A program made the translations under genes and the position numbers. The notes under the pieces are model-generated. The model saw only the letters and a program-made list of their open reading frames with translations, was not told where the DNA came from and did no database searches. From Rubrivivax sp. (GTDB lineage Bacteria; Pseudomonadota; Gammaproteobacteria; Burkholderiales; Burkholderiaceae_C): a stretch of 64,000 bases of DNA. This document shows, piece by piece, positions 17,791-28,987 of the stretch. The stretch's first letter is position 1. The number at the start of each line of letters is the position of its first letter. Location: contig SEFA01000030.1 of the NCBI GenBank assembly GCA_004210455.1, positions 1 to 64,000 of the forward strand, given 5' to 3'.

Positions 17791-18261
17791 ATGAACAGCC
17801 TCGAAGACCTGGACAAGATCGATCGCCGCATCCTGGGCCTGTTGCAGCAGGACGGCCGCATCAGCAACCTCAAGCTCGCCGAGGAGGTGCAGATGTCCGC
17901 CACGGCCGTGCTGGAGCGCGTGCGCCGCCTCACCCGGGACGGTTTCATCCTCGGCTACGAGGCGCGTCTGAACCCGGCCAAGCTGGGGGCCCAGATGCTG
18001 GTGTTCATCGAGATCCTGCTCGACCGCACGGTGCACGACGTCATGGACAACTTCCGCGCCGCGGTCCAGGCCCGGCCGGAGATCCTGGAATGCCACCTGG
18101 TGGCGGGCGGCTTCGACTATCTGCTCAAGACCCGGGTGTCCGACATGGCCGCCTACCGCGAGTTCATCGGCGCGGTGATCTGGACGCTGCCCGGCGTGCG
18201 CGAGACGCGCACCTATGCGGTGATGGAAGAAGTGAAGAACACGACCGCGCTGCCGCTTTGA
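17791..18261 (+). CDS. Lrp/AsnC-family transcriptional regulator, probable regulator of putA
   Basis: The 156-residue protein has an N-terminal helix-turn-helix (LDKIDRRILGLLQQDGRISN, then LAEEVQMSATAVLERVRRL) and a C-terminal RAM ligand-binding domain (LECHLVAGGFDYLLKTRV). The ATG at 17791 has GGA seven bases upstream; an ATG at 17779 would add four residues. It is divergent from putA across about 110 bases. Proline-responsive Lrp proteins activate putA in several proteobacteria, and the PutA here lacks its own DNA-binding domain, so regulation of putA is likely but inferred. Confidence 0.88.
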   Translation: MNSLEDLDKIDRRILGLLQQDGRISNLKLAEEVQMSATAVLERVRRLTRDGFILGYEARLNPAKLGAQMLVFIEILLDRTVHDVMDNFRAAVQARPEILECHLVAGGFDYLLKTRVSDMAAYREFIGAVIWTLPGVRETRTYAVMEEVKNTTALPL

Positions 18262-18295
18262 TTCCCACAGACCGCCGCCGGTTGCAAGCGGATTC

Positions 18296-18318
18296 AAGGG
18301 GGAGATGCCCTCCCCCTT
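18296..18318 (+). terminator. Strong hairpin downstream of the Lrp gene
   Basis: AAGGGGGAG pairs perfectly with CTCCCCCTT across a five-base loop (nine-base stem), 35 bases after the stop codon. No T-run follows, so it may be a pause or mRNA-stabilising hairpin instead of a true intrinsic terminator. Confidence 0.5.
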
Positions 18319-18365
18319 CAGCCCCTCCATCTGCGGGCTGACGGACGGGCCGCGACAGGATCACC

Positions 18366-18722
18366 ATGGAGTGCCTCTCCCGTGATCCTGAGGTCTCCGA
18401 GATGAAGTACCGGTCCTCCCTGACCCCGTCCCAGCTCCCGCGCGCCACGTCCCGGCCGTACCCGGGCGGCAACGGGCCTGACAGCGAGCTGCCCAGCCAC
18501 TACGGCGACAGCCACTTCAGCCATGGCCACAGCCGCTTCTCCGACAGCGGCAGCACCTTCGGCGACTCCGACTTCGGTGCCGCGCCGGCACCGCGACGAT
18601 CCCTCGCGGGCCCGGTGGAAAGCTGGCACGACTCCAGTTTCATCCTGCGCCGCGGGCTCGAAGTGCGCGAAGTCAGCGCCAAGGAATGGCGCGTGTGGGC
18701 AGACCCCAGTGCGGACTCGTGA
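18366..18722 (+). CDS. Small hypothetical protein, Ser/Gly/His-rich
   Basis: The 118-residue frame is preceded by AGGA with five-base spacing; an internal ATG at 18402 (MKYRSSLTPSQ) also has GAGG upstream. The middle (residues about 40-75) has repeated Ser-Gly-Asp-His-Phe segments such as YGDSHFSHGHSRFSDSG and looks disordered. The C-terminal 30 residues (SSFILRRGLEVREVSAKEWR) look ordered. I do not recognise the family. It converges on the GGDEF/EAL gene. Confidence 0.5.
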   Translation: MECLSRDPEVSEMKYRSSLTPSQLPRATSRPYPGGNGPDSELPSHYGDSHFSHGHSRFSDSGSTFGDSDFGAAPAPRRSLAGPVESWHDSSFILRRGLEVREVSAKEWRVWADPSADS

Positions 18723-18749
18723 TCGAACGCCGGGGGCGCGGTGGCGCCA

Positions 18750-21092
18750 TCAGGCCAGTTGCAGACGCTTGGGCGCGCGGCGCAGCGGCTCGGGCGGCGG
18801 CGTGACGACGAAGTCCTCCGGCGGCATCGGGCGGCCGTAGTACCAGCCCTGCGCCCAGTCGCAGCCTTCGCGGCGCAACCACTCCGCCTGCTCGATCGTC
18901 TCGACGCCTTCCGCGAGCACGTCCAGGTTCAGGCTCCGCGCCAGCACGATCACCGTGCGGGCGATCGCGGCGACGTTGGCGTCGCTGCTGAGTTCGTTGA
19001 CGAAGCTGCGATCGATCTTCAGCGTGCTCACCGGCATGCGCTTCAGGTAGGCCAGAGATGAATAGCCGGTCCCGAAGTCGTCGATCGCGATCCGCACGCC
19101 ACGGTTGGAGATGCGGGTCAGCAGGCTGATGGCCTGTTCGGCGTCCTCCAGCAGCAGGCTTTCGGTCACCTCGAGCTCCAGCGCGCTCGGCGGGCAGCCG
19201 GTCTCGCCGAGGATGAAATCCAGCGTCTCGATGAAGTCCGGCTGTCGCAGCTGGCGGGCCGACACGTTGACCGCGATCTGCTGCGGCTTGCCCTCCTGGC
19301 CTTGCCAGCGCGCCACCTGCGCGCAGGCCTGCTCCAGCACCCAGCGTCCGATCGGGATGATCAGCCCGGTTTCCTCGGCCAGCGGGATGAAGTCCGCCGG
19401 CGAGATCGGGCCGCGTGTCGGATGACGCCAGCGCAGCAGCGCCTCCGCGCCGATCAAGGCGCCGTCGCTCAAGCGCACCTGCGGTTGATATTCGAGTCGG
19501 AACTGCGCCGCCTCGTTGGCCTGCCGCAACGCATGGGTCAGCTCGAAACGCTGCTGCACCGCCTGCGTCAGCTCCGGCCGGTAGGCCTGCACCGAACCGC
19601 GCGCGTGCAGCTTGGCGCGCACCATCGCGACCTCGGCGTTGCGCAGCAGTTCGTCGACCTGCGTGCCGTCCGCCGGGAACAGCGCCAGGCCGATGCTGGC
19701 GCCGACGTTGAAGCGGTGATGGTCGATGAGGATGGGCTCGTCCATCGCCTGGATCAGACGGTCGCCGAGCCGCATCGCGGTTTCCTCGTCCACCAGGCCC
19801 GACAGCACCACCACGAATTCATCGGCGCCGACGCGGGCCACCGAGTCGCTCAGCCGCGTCACGTTGGCGAAGCGTGCCGCCGCCGTCAGCAGCACCTGGT
19901 CGCCCGCGGCATGGCCGGCGATGTCGTTGACGTCGCGGAAGCCGTCCAGGTCGATGTACAGCACGGCCACGCAGGTGTGCTCCCGCTGCGCGTTGCCGAC
20001 CTGGCGCGCGATGCGGTCGCGCAGGAGCGCCGCGTTGGGCAGGCCTGTCAGGCTGTCGTGCAGGGACTGGTGCAGCAGCTCCGCCTCGGTCTGCTTGATG
20101 CGGGAGATGTCGGTCAGCACGCTGAGGTACTGCACCTGCTCCGGATCGCCCGACGGCGCCGGCACCTTCACGAAGGTCGCCCACATCGGGATCGAATCGC
20201 CGTTCTTGTGGCGCTCGGTGACCTCGCCGCTCCACTTGCCGCGGGTCTCGATGTCGGCCCACAGGGCGCGCAGCTTCTCGGGGTCCTGTTCGGCCTCGCG
20301 CAGCAGCAGCGGACGCTTGCCCAGGAGCGTCTGCCGGTCGTGGCCGACCATCGCGACCATCGCCGGGTTGACGTCGACGATGCGCAGCTGGTGGTCGATC
20401 ACCATGATGCCTTCGCCGCAGTGCTCGTACACCGTGGCGGCGCGGCGGGCGGCGTCCGTGGCGTGCTGCAGCTGGGTGACGTCGCGCGCGATGGCGACCT
20501 GGCCCAGGTACTGGTCGTCGTCGAACACGCGCGCGCTGGAGACGTCCAGGCAGCGCGCGCCGCCGGCGGCGTCCGTGCCGTCCTCGCGCCAGGTCAGGAG
20601 ACGGCCATCGGACTGCGTATCGACCCAGCCCGGCGGATTCGGCAGATCGGCGTCGCGGCGCCCGATCAGTTCCTGCTCGGTGAGACCGACGGCGCGCTCG
20701 AAGGCCGGATTGCAGCCTTCATAGGCGCCGTTGGCGTCCTTGAAATACATCGGGTCGGGGATCGCGTTCAGCAGCGCGCTGAGGCGGGCGCGTTCGTGGC
20801 GCACGCGCTTGAGTTCTTCCCGGCGGCGGTGCAGGCGGCCGCGCTGCTGCAGGAACAGGCTGACCATCACGCCCAGCGTCAGCCCGCCGATGACGCAGCC
20901 GGCGCCCAGCCAGAACACGGTGGAGCCCGAATCGATCCAGGCCGGCAGTTGCGCGACCATCGCCCGGGCCGCGGAGGGCACCGACGCGGGGACGGACGCG
21001 GACGCGCCCGCCCCGGCCGGCGTGCTCAGGCACACAGGCAGCAGCGCGGACGCGGCAAGGCACCCCCAACGACGGTTCAGGCGAAGACGCAT
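18750..21092 (-). CDS. Membrane cyclic-di-GMP signalling protein (PAS-PAS-GGDEF-EAL)
   Basis: The 780-residue protein starts with a signal-like segment (1-29), a short external loop and a transmembrane helix (about 59-82). Two PAS domains (about 105-210 and 220-335), a GGDEF domain (about 340-500) and an EAL domain (about 530-765) follow. The GGDEF active-site loop reads GADEF (422-426), a degenerate form. The EAL motif is intact (E550-L552), as is [10 protein letters not shown] (671-680). By these residues it is more likely a c-di-GMP phosphodiesterase with a regulatory GGDEF domain than a cyclase. The PAS ligand is unknown. Confidence 0.92.
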   Translation of the reverse strand: MRLRLNRRWGCLAASALLPVCLSTPAGAGASASVPASVPSAARAMVAQLPAWIDSGSTVFWLGAGCVIGGLTLGVMVSLFLQQRGRLHRRREELKRVRHERARLSALLNAIPDPMYFKDANGAYEGCNPAFERAVGLTEQELIGRRDADLPNPPGWVDTQSDGRLLTWREDGTDAAGGARCLDVSSARVFDDDQYLGQVAIARDVTQLQHATDAARRAATVYEHCGEGIMVIDHQLRIVDVNPAMVAMVGHDRQTLLGKRPLLLREAEQDPEKLRALWADIETRGKWSGEVTERHKNGDSIPMWATFVKVPAPSGDPEQVQYLSVLTDISRIKQTEAELLHQSLHDSLTGLPNAALLRDRIARQVGNAQREHTCVAVLYIDLDGFRDVNDIAGHAAGDQVLLTAAARFANVTRLSDSVARVGADEFVVVLSGLVDEETAMRLGDRLIQAMDEPILIDHHRFNVGASIGLALFPADGTQVDELLRNAEVAMVRAKLHARGSVQAYRPELTQAVQQRFELTHALRQANEAAQFRLEYQPQVRLSDGALIGAEALLRWRHPTRGPISPADFIPLAEETGLIIPIGRWVLEQACAQVARWQGQEGKPQQIAVNVSARQLRQPDFIETLDFILGETGCPPSALELEVTESLLLEDAEQAISLLTRISNRGVRIAIDDFGTGYSSLAYLKRMPVSTLKIDRSFVNELSSDANVAAIARTVIVLARSLNLDVLAEGVETIEQAEWLRREGCDWAQGWYYGRPMPPEDFVVTPPPEPLRRAPKRLQLA

Positions 21093-21226
21093 GGCTCACC
21101 CAAGGAGCTTTTTTATGAATGGAGGGGCAACAGCTGGCCCCATGTCGGCGTCGTCCGCGTGTGGCAGACGTTCCCTCGTGCGCGACCGGCGGAGTATCGA
21201 CGCCCGTCGGAAAATGTTGCTAGGGG

Positions 21227-23320
<2,094 letters not shown>

Positions 23321-23457
23321 TTAGAGAGGTGGTACCAGGGAAGCGGGCTGCTCTGTGTCGGCGCTGATATCGAAGTTCACAAAGCTGGCAATCGGCCACA
23401 AGCCCCAGCAACACGGTCCGCGTTCAATCGCCGCATTCTCAATCGGAGTGTCGGACG

Positions 23458-24747
23458 ATGCGATTCAAGACCTGGGCCTGGGGCCTGAGCGTGGCCACCG
23501 CCGCGATGCTGGCCGCCTGCGGCGGCGGCGGCGACAGCAGCTCGGCGCAGATGCGCCTCCTCAACGCCAGCATCGGCTACGCCGCGCTGGACATGGCCGT
23601 GGACAGCACCACGGTGAACTCCGGCGTGGCCTACGCCGGCGTGGGCACCTATGCCGACGTGAAGACCGACGCCACCGGCACCGAGGTGCAGAGCAACAAC
23701 GTCGGCAGCACGCTGGCCTCGTCGACGCCGACGCTGGCCTCGGGCAGCCACTACACGATGATCGCCTACGGCTCGGCGGGCTCGGTGCGCACGACGCTGC
23801 TGCAGGAAGACCAGGACGCGGCGGCCTCCGGCAAGTCCAAGCTGCTGGTGCTGAACCTGGCGCCGGACGCCGGCGCGATGGATGTCTACGTCACCGGCGC
23901 GGACGAGTCGCTGGACACGGCTTCGAGCGTGGCGAGCAGCATCGCGACGGGCTCGGGCAGCGGCTACATCACGCTCAACAGCGGCACTTTCCGCGTGCGC
24001 GTCACCGCCGCGAGTTCCAAGACCGACCTGCGGCTGGACATCCCCAGCATCACGCTGGCGTCGACCGGCGTCTCGACGCTGATCCTGACCGGCAGCACCG
24101 GCGGCGTGCTGGTCAACGGCATCCAGCTGGTGCAGCAGGGCGCGACCAGCAACTTCCCCAACGCGACCGCCCGCGCCCGCCTGGTCGCCGCGGTGGGCAG
24201 CAGCGCGCTGGTGTCGGGCTCGATCGGCCAGACCTCGCTGATGCCGACTTCGGTGGCGCCGACGATCGGCGACTACACGACGATCGCGGCCGGCACGGCC
24301 GACCTGTCGGTCTACGTCAACGGTGCGCTCATGACGTTCGCCAAGCCGGCCCTGGCGGCGGGCAGCGACTACACGCTGATGGTGTGGGGCACGGCGGCGG
24401 AACCCAAGCTTGCCGTCCTGACCGACGACAACCGCCTGCCGACCAGCCCGACGACGACGGCCAAGATCCGCCTGGTCAACGGCGTGGCGAGCGCGACCAC
24501 CGGCCTGACGCTGAACGTCGATTACAGCGCGCTGGCCTCGAACGTGGTCGCCGGCACCTCGTCGACGCCGCAGGCGACGGCGGCCTCGACGTCCGCGCTG
24601 CTGACGGTGACCTCGCCGTCCTCGACGACGCCGGTCTACAGCCTGAGCGAACTCGGCATCCAGGCGGGCTACGTCTACACCGTGTTCGTGATGGGCGACA
24701 GCAATGCGATGGTCGGTTCGCTGCGCCGCGAGCGCTCGTCGAACTGA
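23458..24747 (+). CDS. DUF4397 domain lipoprotein
   Basis: The 429-residue protein follows GGAG. It begins with a lipoprotein signal: hydrophobic residues, then LAAC-GGGGDSSS, predicting cleavage and lipidation at Cys21. Two copies of a DUF4397-like module follow, each with a MRLLNAS or RLVNGVA start and an SHYTMIAYG or SDYTLMVWG strand. The sequence is rich in Ala, Ser and Thr, as in surface lipoproteins. The function is unknown. Two hairpins follow, the second a canonical terminator. Confidence 0.85.
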   Translation: MRFKTWAWGLSVATAAMLAACGGGGDSSSAQMRLLNASIGYAALDMAVDSTTVNSGVAYAGVGTYADVKTDATGTEVQSNNVGSTLASSTPTLASGSHYTMIAYGSAGSVRTTLLQEDQDAAASGKSKLLVLNLAPDAGAMDVYVTGADESLDTASSVASSIATGSGSGYITLNSGTFRVRVTAASSKTDLRLDIPSITLASTGVSTLILTGSTGGVLVNGIQLVQQGATSNFPNATARARLVAAVGSSALVSGSIGQTSLMPTSVAPTIGDYTTIAAGTADLSVYVNGALMTFAKPALAAGSDYTLMVWGTAAEPKLAVLTDDNRLPTSPTTTAKIRLVNGVASATTGLTLNVDYSALASNVVAGTSSTPQATAASTSALLTVTSPSSTTPVYSLSELGIQAGYVYTVFVMGDSNAMVGSLRRERSSN

Positions 24748-24753
24748 CTCTCC

Positions 24754-24772
24754 GACGCCCCGACGGGGCGTC
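24754..24772 (+). other. GC-rich hairpin after the DUF4397 gene
   Basis: GACGCCC pairs with GGGCGTC across the loop CGACG, seven bases after the stop codon. There is no T-run. It may protect the 3' end of the transcript ahead of the terminator 100 bases downstream. Confidence 0.5.
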
Positions 24773-24867
24773 ACCGGCCGGGAACAGACCCCGGCCCCGG
24801 GCCACTGAGCGCGCATCCCGGCGCGACAGTCTCCACGACCGCGGCCCGGTGCAACGTCCTCCCTGTT

Positions 24868-24901
24868 GGCCACGTCCTCTCACGAGGCGTGGCCTTTTTT
24901 T
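24868..24901 (+). terminator. Intrinsic terminator
   Basis: GGCCACG and CGTGGCC form the outer stem. Inside, CCTC and GAGG close a TCAC loop after a single bulged T. Seven T residues follow immediately. This is the best rho-independent terminator in the window and ends the DUF4397 transcript. Confidence 0.92.
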
Positions 24902-24964
24902 GTCCGTCGATCTTGTCCATCGCTCCTGACGCCCTTCGTCAGGCGACTGCGGCAACATCGCGTC

Positions 24965-25699
24965 ATGTCCCCGACGCCGCCCCGCCCGACCGTGTTCCAG
25001 GTCCGCCGCCTGCGCCAGCTGTGGCGCTCGGCCGGCTGGCCGTGCCAGGACATGCTGGAGGTGGAGCTGCTGGCGCTGGGCTGGCTCGAACGCCGGGTCG
25101 ATCTCCACGGCCGCGAAACCCTGCGACTGACCGGACCCGGCATCGAGGTGCTGCATCTCGGGCTTCAGAAGAACCGCACGGCCCGTGATCGTCACGAGGA
25201 CCTGGTCGCCCGCATGGCGGTCGAACTGCAGCGCGCCGGTCGCGTGGTCTGGCGAGGACTCTCGCTGCGCGCCGGCCTGCCGCGCGAGGACGAGCCCGAT
25301 CGGATGCGTTGGGTGAACGCGATGCCGGACGTCTATTCGGTGCGCAACACCACCGTCGAGGACTACCTCGAACCGGCGGTGCATGAAATCAAGGTCAGCC
25401 GCGCCGACCTGTTGTCGGAACTCCGGCGCCCCGCCAAGTCGCAGGCCTACCTCGCGCTCAGCGGCCAGTGCTGGTACGTGCTTCGCGCCGGCATCGCGGA
25501 GGTCGAGGAGATCCCGCCGGCCTTCGGCGTGCTGTTCGCGCATGACCTGATCGGCGGCGAGGGCTTCCGTTTCGAGCTCGGCCGGCCCGCGCCGCGCCGG
25601 CCGATGAAGCCGGACTTCGGCACCTGGATGACCCTCGCCAAGGCGGCACCGGAGCGGGTCCCCCTCGACGAGGGGCAGGATCATCTGGGCGAGGTCTGA
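24965..25699 (+). CDS. PD-(D/E)XK nuclease-like protein related to MmcB
   Basis: The 244-residue protein contains MPDVYSVRN (Pro121-Asp122) followed about 20 residues later by VHEIKVSRADLLSEL (Glu141, Lys143), the PD...(D/E)XK arrangement. The EIKVSRADLL wording is shared with the MmcB/DNA-repair-related family. A winged-helix-like region precedes it (VRRLRQLWRSAGWPCQDML, then GWLERRVDLHGRETLRLT). It may be a cytoplasmic nuclease or nuclease-derived DNA-binding protein, but activity cannot be claimed. The ATG at 24965 leaves a normal gap to the terminator, and the GFA gene follows 37 bases later. Confidence 0.7.
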   Translation: MSPTPPRPTVFQVRRLRQLWRSAGWPCQDMLEVELLALGWLERRVDLHGRETLRLTGPGIEVLHLGLQKNRTARDRHEDLVARMAVELQRAGRVVWRGLSLRAGLPREDEPDRMRWVNAMPDVYSVRNTTVEDYLEPAVHEIKVSRADLLSELRRPAKSQAYLALSGQCWYVLRAGIAEVEEIPPAFGVLFAHDLIGGEGFRFELGRPAPRRPMKPDFGTWMTLAKAAPERVPLDEGQDHLGEV

Positions 25700-25736
25700 A
25701 GTCGCTATCCTGCGCGCTCGCATCAGGAGGCTTTCC

Positions 25737-26246
25737 ATGACCGACAGCGCCCAGGACACCCAGGACACCTTCGAAGGCGGCTGCGACTGCCGCCAGGTCC
25801 GCTACCGGATGACCAGCCGCCCGCTGATCGTCCATTGCTGCCACTGCCGCTGGTGCCAGCGCGCGAGCGGCTCGGCCTTCGCGCTCAACGCGATGATCGA
25901 GGCCGACCGGGTCGAGCTGCTCGCCGGCGAGCCCGTTCCCTTCATGAATCCGAGCGAGAGCGGCAAGGGCCAGAAGATCTGGCGTTGCCCGAACTGCGCG
26001 ATCGCCGTCTGGAGCAACTACGCCGGCGGCGGCGACGCGGTGCGGTTCGTGCGCGTCGGCACGCTCGACGAGCCGGACCGCCTGCCGCCGGACATCCACA
26101 TCTTCACGGCGTCAAAGCAGCCCTGGGTCCAGTTGCCGCCGGAGGCGGTCGCGATGCCGGAGTACTACGACGTGCGCCAGCACTGGTCGCCAGAGAGCCT
26201 GGAACGCGGCGCGATCCTGCGCGCGAAGCGGTCTCCCGCCGCCTAG
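25737..26246 (+). CDS. GFA-family zinc protein (CENP-V/GFA domain)
   Basis: The 169-residue protein follows AGGAGG. It has the GFA metal-binding pattern: GGCDCRQVRY near residues 14-23, HCCHCRWCQRASGSAF near 37-52, and WRCPNCAIAVWSNY near 81-94, giving the paired cysteines that bind zinc. The family was named for glutathione-dependent formaldehyde-activating enzyme, but most members lack a proven reaction. Its stop codon overlaps that of the convergent gene in the sequence CTAG. Confidence 0.9.
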   Translation: MTDSAQDTQDTFEGGCDCRQVRYRMTSRPLIVHCCHCRWCQRASGSAFALNAMIEADRVELLAGEPVPFMNPSESGKGQKIWRCPNCAIAVWSNYAGGGDAVRFVRVGTLDEPDRLPPDIHIFTASKQPWVQLPPEAVAMPEYYDVRQHWSPESLERGAILRAKRSPAA

Positions 26247-27304
26247 CCGGGTGACCCGTCAAGGACTCGCCGGACAAAACCTTGCTCCCGAGGATCCTTT
26301 GGCGGAATACCGATCAACGCCCGCGCAAGCAACCAGCTGGCGAGGTCCTTCGCCGATGGCAGCGCATATGGTCCGCAGACGTCCATGTCGGCGATGCTGT
26401 CGAGCAGGCCGCGATCGTCGCGACCGCGCGGCGACGCCGCCGCTTCCAGGCGCTGAGCCACCGCGAGCCAGAGGGCGGGCACCTCATCGCGCGTTCGGTC
26501 CGCGCGCGATACGTTCTCTTCAATGCTCAACGCGGCCCACTCGGACGCCGTACCGGCAATATGGAGTTGCTCCCCGACCGACCCGGCCCGGGGGCCGTGG
26601 GTGGTGACTTCCCCCAGCGAAGAGGTCGACCCAGGTGCCGGATCCGGCATCCTCGTCGACGCCGGTACGGCAATGAAACGGACGTCTTTCAGCAACTTGC
26701 TGGCCGTGCGTGGCAGACGTGATCTGAATGCCAGCACCGCCTGGACCTCCTCACGGGTCACGATTGATGAGGGCGCGCCGATCGCGTCCCGAACGCCACC
26801 GGCAGCGCCCACGGGCGCGCGGCCAAAGTCACCCTCATACGACCCAGTTGCCGTGCGGTCGCCTTCCACGCCATGCCGTCGCTGGCAACTGAGGACATCT
26901 TCTTGGACATCGCTCAGCCAGGCCCGGATGGCCGCCAGACGATCCGGATCGTGCACCGCGATATCGGCCAGGTACTTCCGCTCCTCCTCGGCGCGCTGGG
27001 CGTGATGCGGCCATCGCGCCGCTTCCTCGGGACTCAAGGTCATCAGCATGACCGACCAGACGTGGCGGAGTAGCTCGACGGGTGAACATCGCGTGAAATC
27101 GATGCGCTCGATCTGCCGACGTTGGTCCGATGACGACATGATCGACGTGGTTGCGGCGGGTTCGGACTCCGACGTCGATGCAGCCCCTGAGGCGATCGCG
27201 GCAATGGGGTGGGAAGAGCCAGGGATCACGATGACTGGGGCGCTCGGTGCCCGAAAGCTGTGGATAGACCTTTTGTGACGCGCAAGGTTAGAAGCGTCCC
27301 GCAT
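26243..27304 (-). CDS. Hypothetical protein with atypical composition
   Basis: I do not recognise this 353-residue protein. The first 55 residues are rich in Ser, Ala, Pro and Thr and look disordered. From about residue 60 the sequence is helical and charged (VELLRHVWSVMLMTLSPEEA, then EEERKYLADIAVHDPDRLAA). A C-terminal helical part includes DLASWLLARALIGIPPKDPR. Third-codon GC is visibly lower than in neighbours, hinting at transfer. The ATG at 27304 has GGAA eight bases upstream; the ATG at 27139 would remove the disordered leader and has no such site. No signal peptide is evident. Confidence 0.55.
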   Translation of the reverse strand: MRDASNLARHKRSIHSFRAPSAPVIVIPGSSHPIAAIASGAASTSESEPAATTSIMSSSDQRRQIERIDFTRCSPVELLRHVWSVMLMTLSPEEAARWPHHAQRAEEERKYLADIAVHDPDRLAAIRAWLSDVQEDVLSCQRRHGVEGDRTATGSYEGDFGRAPVGAAGGVRDAIGAPSSIVTREEVQAVLAFRSRLPRTASKLLKDVRFIAVPASTRMPDPAPGSTSSLGEVTTHGPRAGSVGEQLHIAGTASEWAALSIEENVSRADRTRDEVPALWLAVAQRLEAAASPRGRDDRGLLDSIADMDVCGPYALPSAKDLASWLLARALIGIPPKDPREQGFVRRVLDGSPG

Positions 27305-27379
27305 ATCGGCATTTCCGGTACGGCGCCACAATGCCCGCTTCCTCGACATCGGCCGGCTCACGAGGCCGCGATCACCGCC

Positions 27380-28972
27380 ATGACTTTCCACACCGCGATG
27401 GCCCGTCGGCTCCGCTCGGCCGCCCGTCTGACCGCCCTCGCCGCGGCGCTGTCCACGATCGGCGCGCTGCCGGCCCTGATACCGGCGGCCGTGGCCGCCA
27501 GCGCCTCGGCCTCGGTGTCGTGGCAGGAAGCCTCCGGCGATGCCGACATCGAACGCGCCTTCACCCAGGCGCGCGGCGAGAAGAAGCCGGTGCTGCTGTA
27601 CTGGGGTGCCAAGTGGTGCCCGCCTTGCAACCAGCTCAAGGCGACGCTGTTCAACCGCGCCGACTTCATCGAGCAGTCGCGCGCCTTCGTCGCGGTCCAC
27701 ATCGACGGCGACAACCCCGGCGCCCAGCGCCTGGGTGCGCGGTTCAAGGTGCGCGGCTACCCGACGATGATCCTGTTCAGCAACGACGGCCAGGAACTCA
27801 CCCGCCTGCCCGGCGAGGTCGATGCGCCGCAGGTGCTGCGCGTGCTGCAGCTGGGCCTCGCGGGCGGGCGTCCGGTGAAGACCGTGCTGGCCGACGCGCA
27901 AGCCGGCAGGAAGCTGTCCGCCAACGAATGGAAGCTGCTCGGGTTCTACTCCTGGGAAACCGATGAACAGCAGCTGGTCCCGGCAGCGCAACGTCCGGCG
28001 CTGCTGGCCAGGCTCGCCGCCGCCAGCCAGGGCATCGACGACGAGACCACCACCCGCCTGTGGCTGAAGGCGCTGGCCGCGACCGAAGGCGGCGGCGCGC
28101 TGAAGGCTGACGCCACCCTGCGCGGTCGTGTCGAGCAGGTGCTGGCCGACCCCGCCGCCGCCCGCGCGCAGATGGACGTGATCAGCAACAGCGGCGACGA
28201 CATCGTGCGCGCGCTCGCCCCCGCGGCCGGCGCCGACCGCCAGGCGCTGGTCGCGAAGTTCGACGTGGCGCTGAAGCGCTTCGAGGCCGACGCCTCTCTG
28301 TCGCGCGCCGATCGGCTGCAGTCGCTGCTGGCGCGTGTCGAGCTGGCGCGTCTGGACCAGAAGAAGGACGACATCGCGCCCAAGCTGCCCGCCCCGCTGC
28401 TGGCCGAGGTCAAGGCGCACGCGGCCAGGGTGGACAAGGAAGTCACCGACGGCTATGAACGCCAGGCGGTGATCACGTCGGCGGCCTACCTGCTCGGACG
28501 CGCCGGCCTGTGGAGCGACAGCGACGCGCTGCTCAAGGCCAGCATCGCCAAGAGCCACAGCCCGTACTACCTGATGAGCTCGCTGGGCAGCAACGCCCGC
28601 AAGCAGGGCAAGAAGGAGGAGGCGCTGCGCTGGTATGAGGAGGCCTTCAACAGGAGCGAAGGCCCCGCCACCCGCCTGCAATGGGGCTCGAACTACCTGA
28701 GCGCGCTGGTCGAGCTGGCGCCCCAGGATTCGGCCCGCATCGAGAAGGCCGCGGCGCAGCTGCTGGCCGAGGCGGAGAAGGACAAGGGCGCGTTCTACGA
28801 ACGCAGCGCGCGTTCGCTGCAGAAGGTCGGCAGCCAGCTGGTTGCGTGGAACGCGGGCGGGCAGCATGACGCCGCCCTCGGTCGTCTGCGCACTCAGCTG
28901 GACGGCGTCTGCGCCAAGCAGGAAGCCGGCGACAAGGGCGCCTGCGAGTCGCTGCTCAAGAAGAAGGGCTGA
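27380..28972 (+). CDS. Secreted thioredoxin-fold protein with a long helical C-terminal region
   Basis: The 530-residue protein has a signal peptide of about 39 residues (ending PAAVAASA), so it is probably periplasmic. A thioredoxin domain follows with the active site WGAKWCPPCNQLK (Cys80 and Cys83) and the cis-proline segment VRGYPTMILF. From about residue 180 to the end the protein is helical with TPR-like pairs (for example YYLMSSLGSNARKQGKKEEA, then LRWYEEAFNRSEG). It probably acts as a disulfide reductase or isomerase on an unknown partner. A perfect hairpin covers the stop codon. Confidence 0.85.
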   Translation: MTFHTAMARRLRSAARLTALAAALSTIGALPALIPAAVAASASASVSWQEASGDADIERAFTQARGEKKPVLLYWGAKWCPPCNQLKATLFNRADFIEQSRAFVAVHIDGDNPGAQRLGARFKVRGYPTMILFSNDGQELTRLPGEVDAPQVLRVLQLGLAGGRPVKTVLADAQAGRKLSANEWKLLGFYSWETDEQQLVPAAQRPALLARLAAASQGIDDETTTRLWLKALAATEGGGALKADATLRGRVEQVLADPAAARAQMDVISNSGDDIVRALAPAAGADRQALVAKFDVALKRFEADASLSRADRLQSLLARVELARLDQKKDDIAPKLPAPLLAEVKAHAARVDKEVTDGYERQAVITSAAYLLGRAGLWSDSDALLKASIAKSHSPYYLMSSLGSNARKQGKKEEALRWYEEAFNRSEGPATRLQWGSNYLSALVELAPQDSARIEKAAAQLLAEAEKDKGAFYERSARSLQKVGSQLVAWNAGGQHDAALGRLRTQLDGVCAKQEAGDKGACESLLKKKG

Positions 28973-28983
28973 GGCCCTTCTTC
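28960..28983. terminator. Bidirectional hairpin between convergent genes
   Basis: GAAGAAGGGC pairs perfectly with GCCCTTCTTC across the loop TGAG, which contains part of the thioredoxin stop codon. The ten-base stem lies between two convergent stop codons, so it can serve both. Neither side has a long T-run. Confidence 0.6.
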
Positions 28984-28987
28984 CGCC

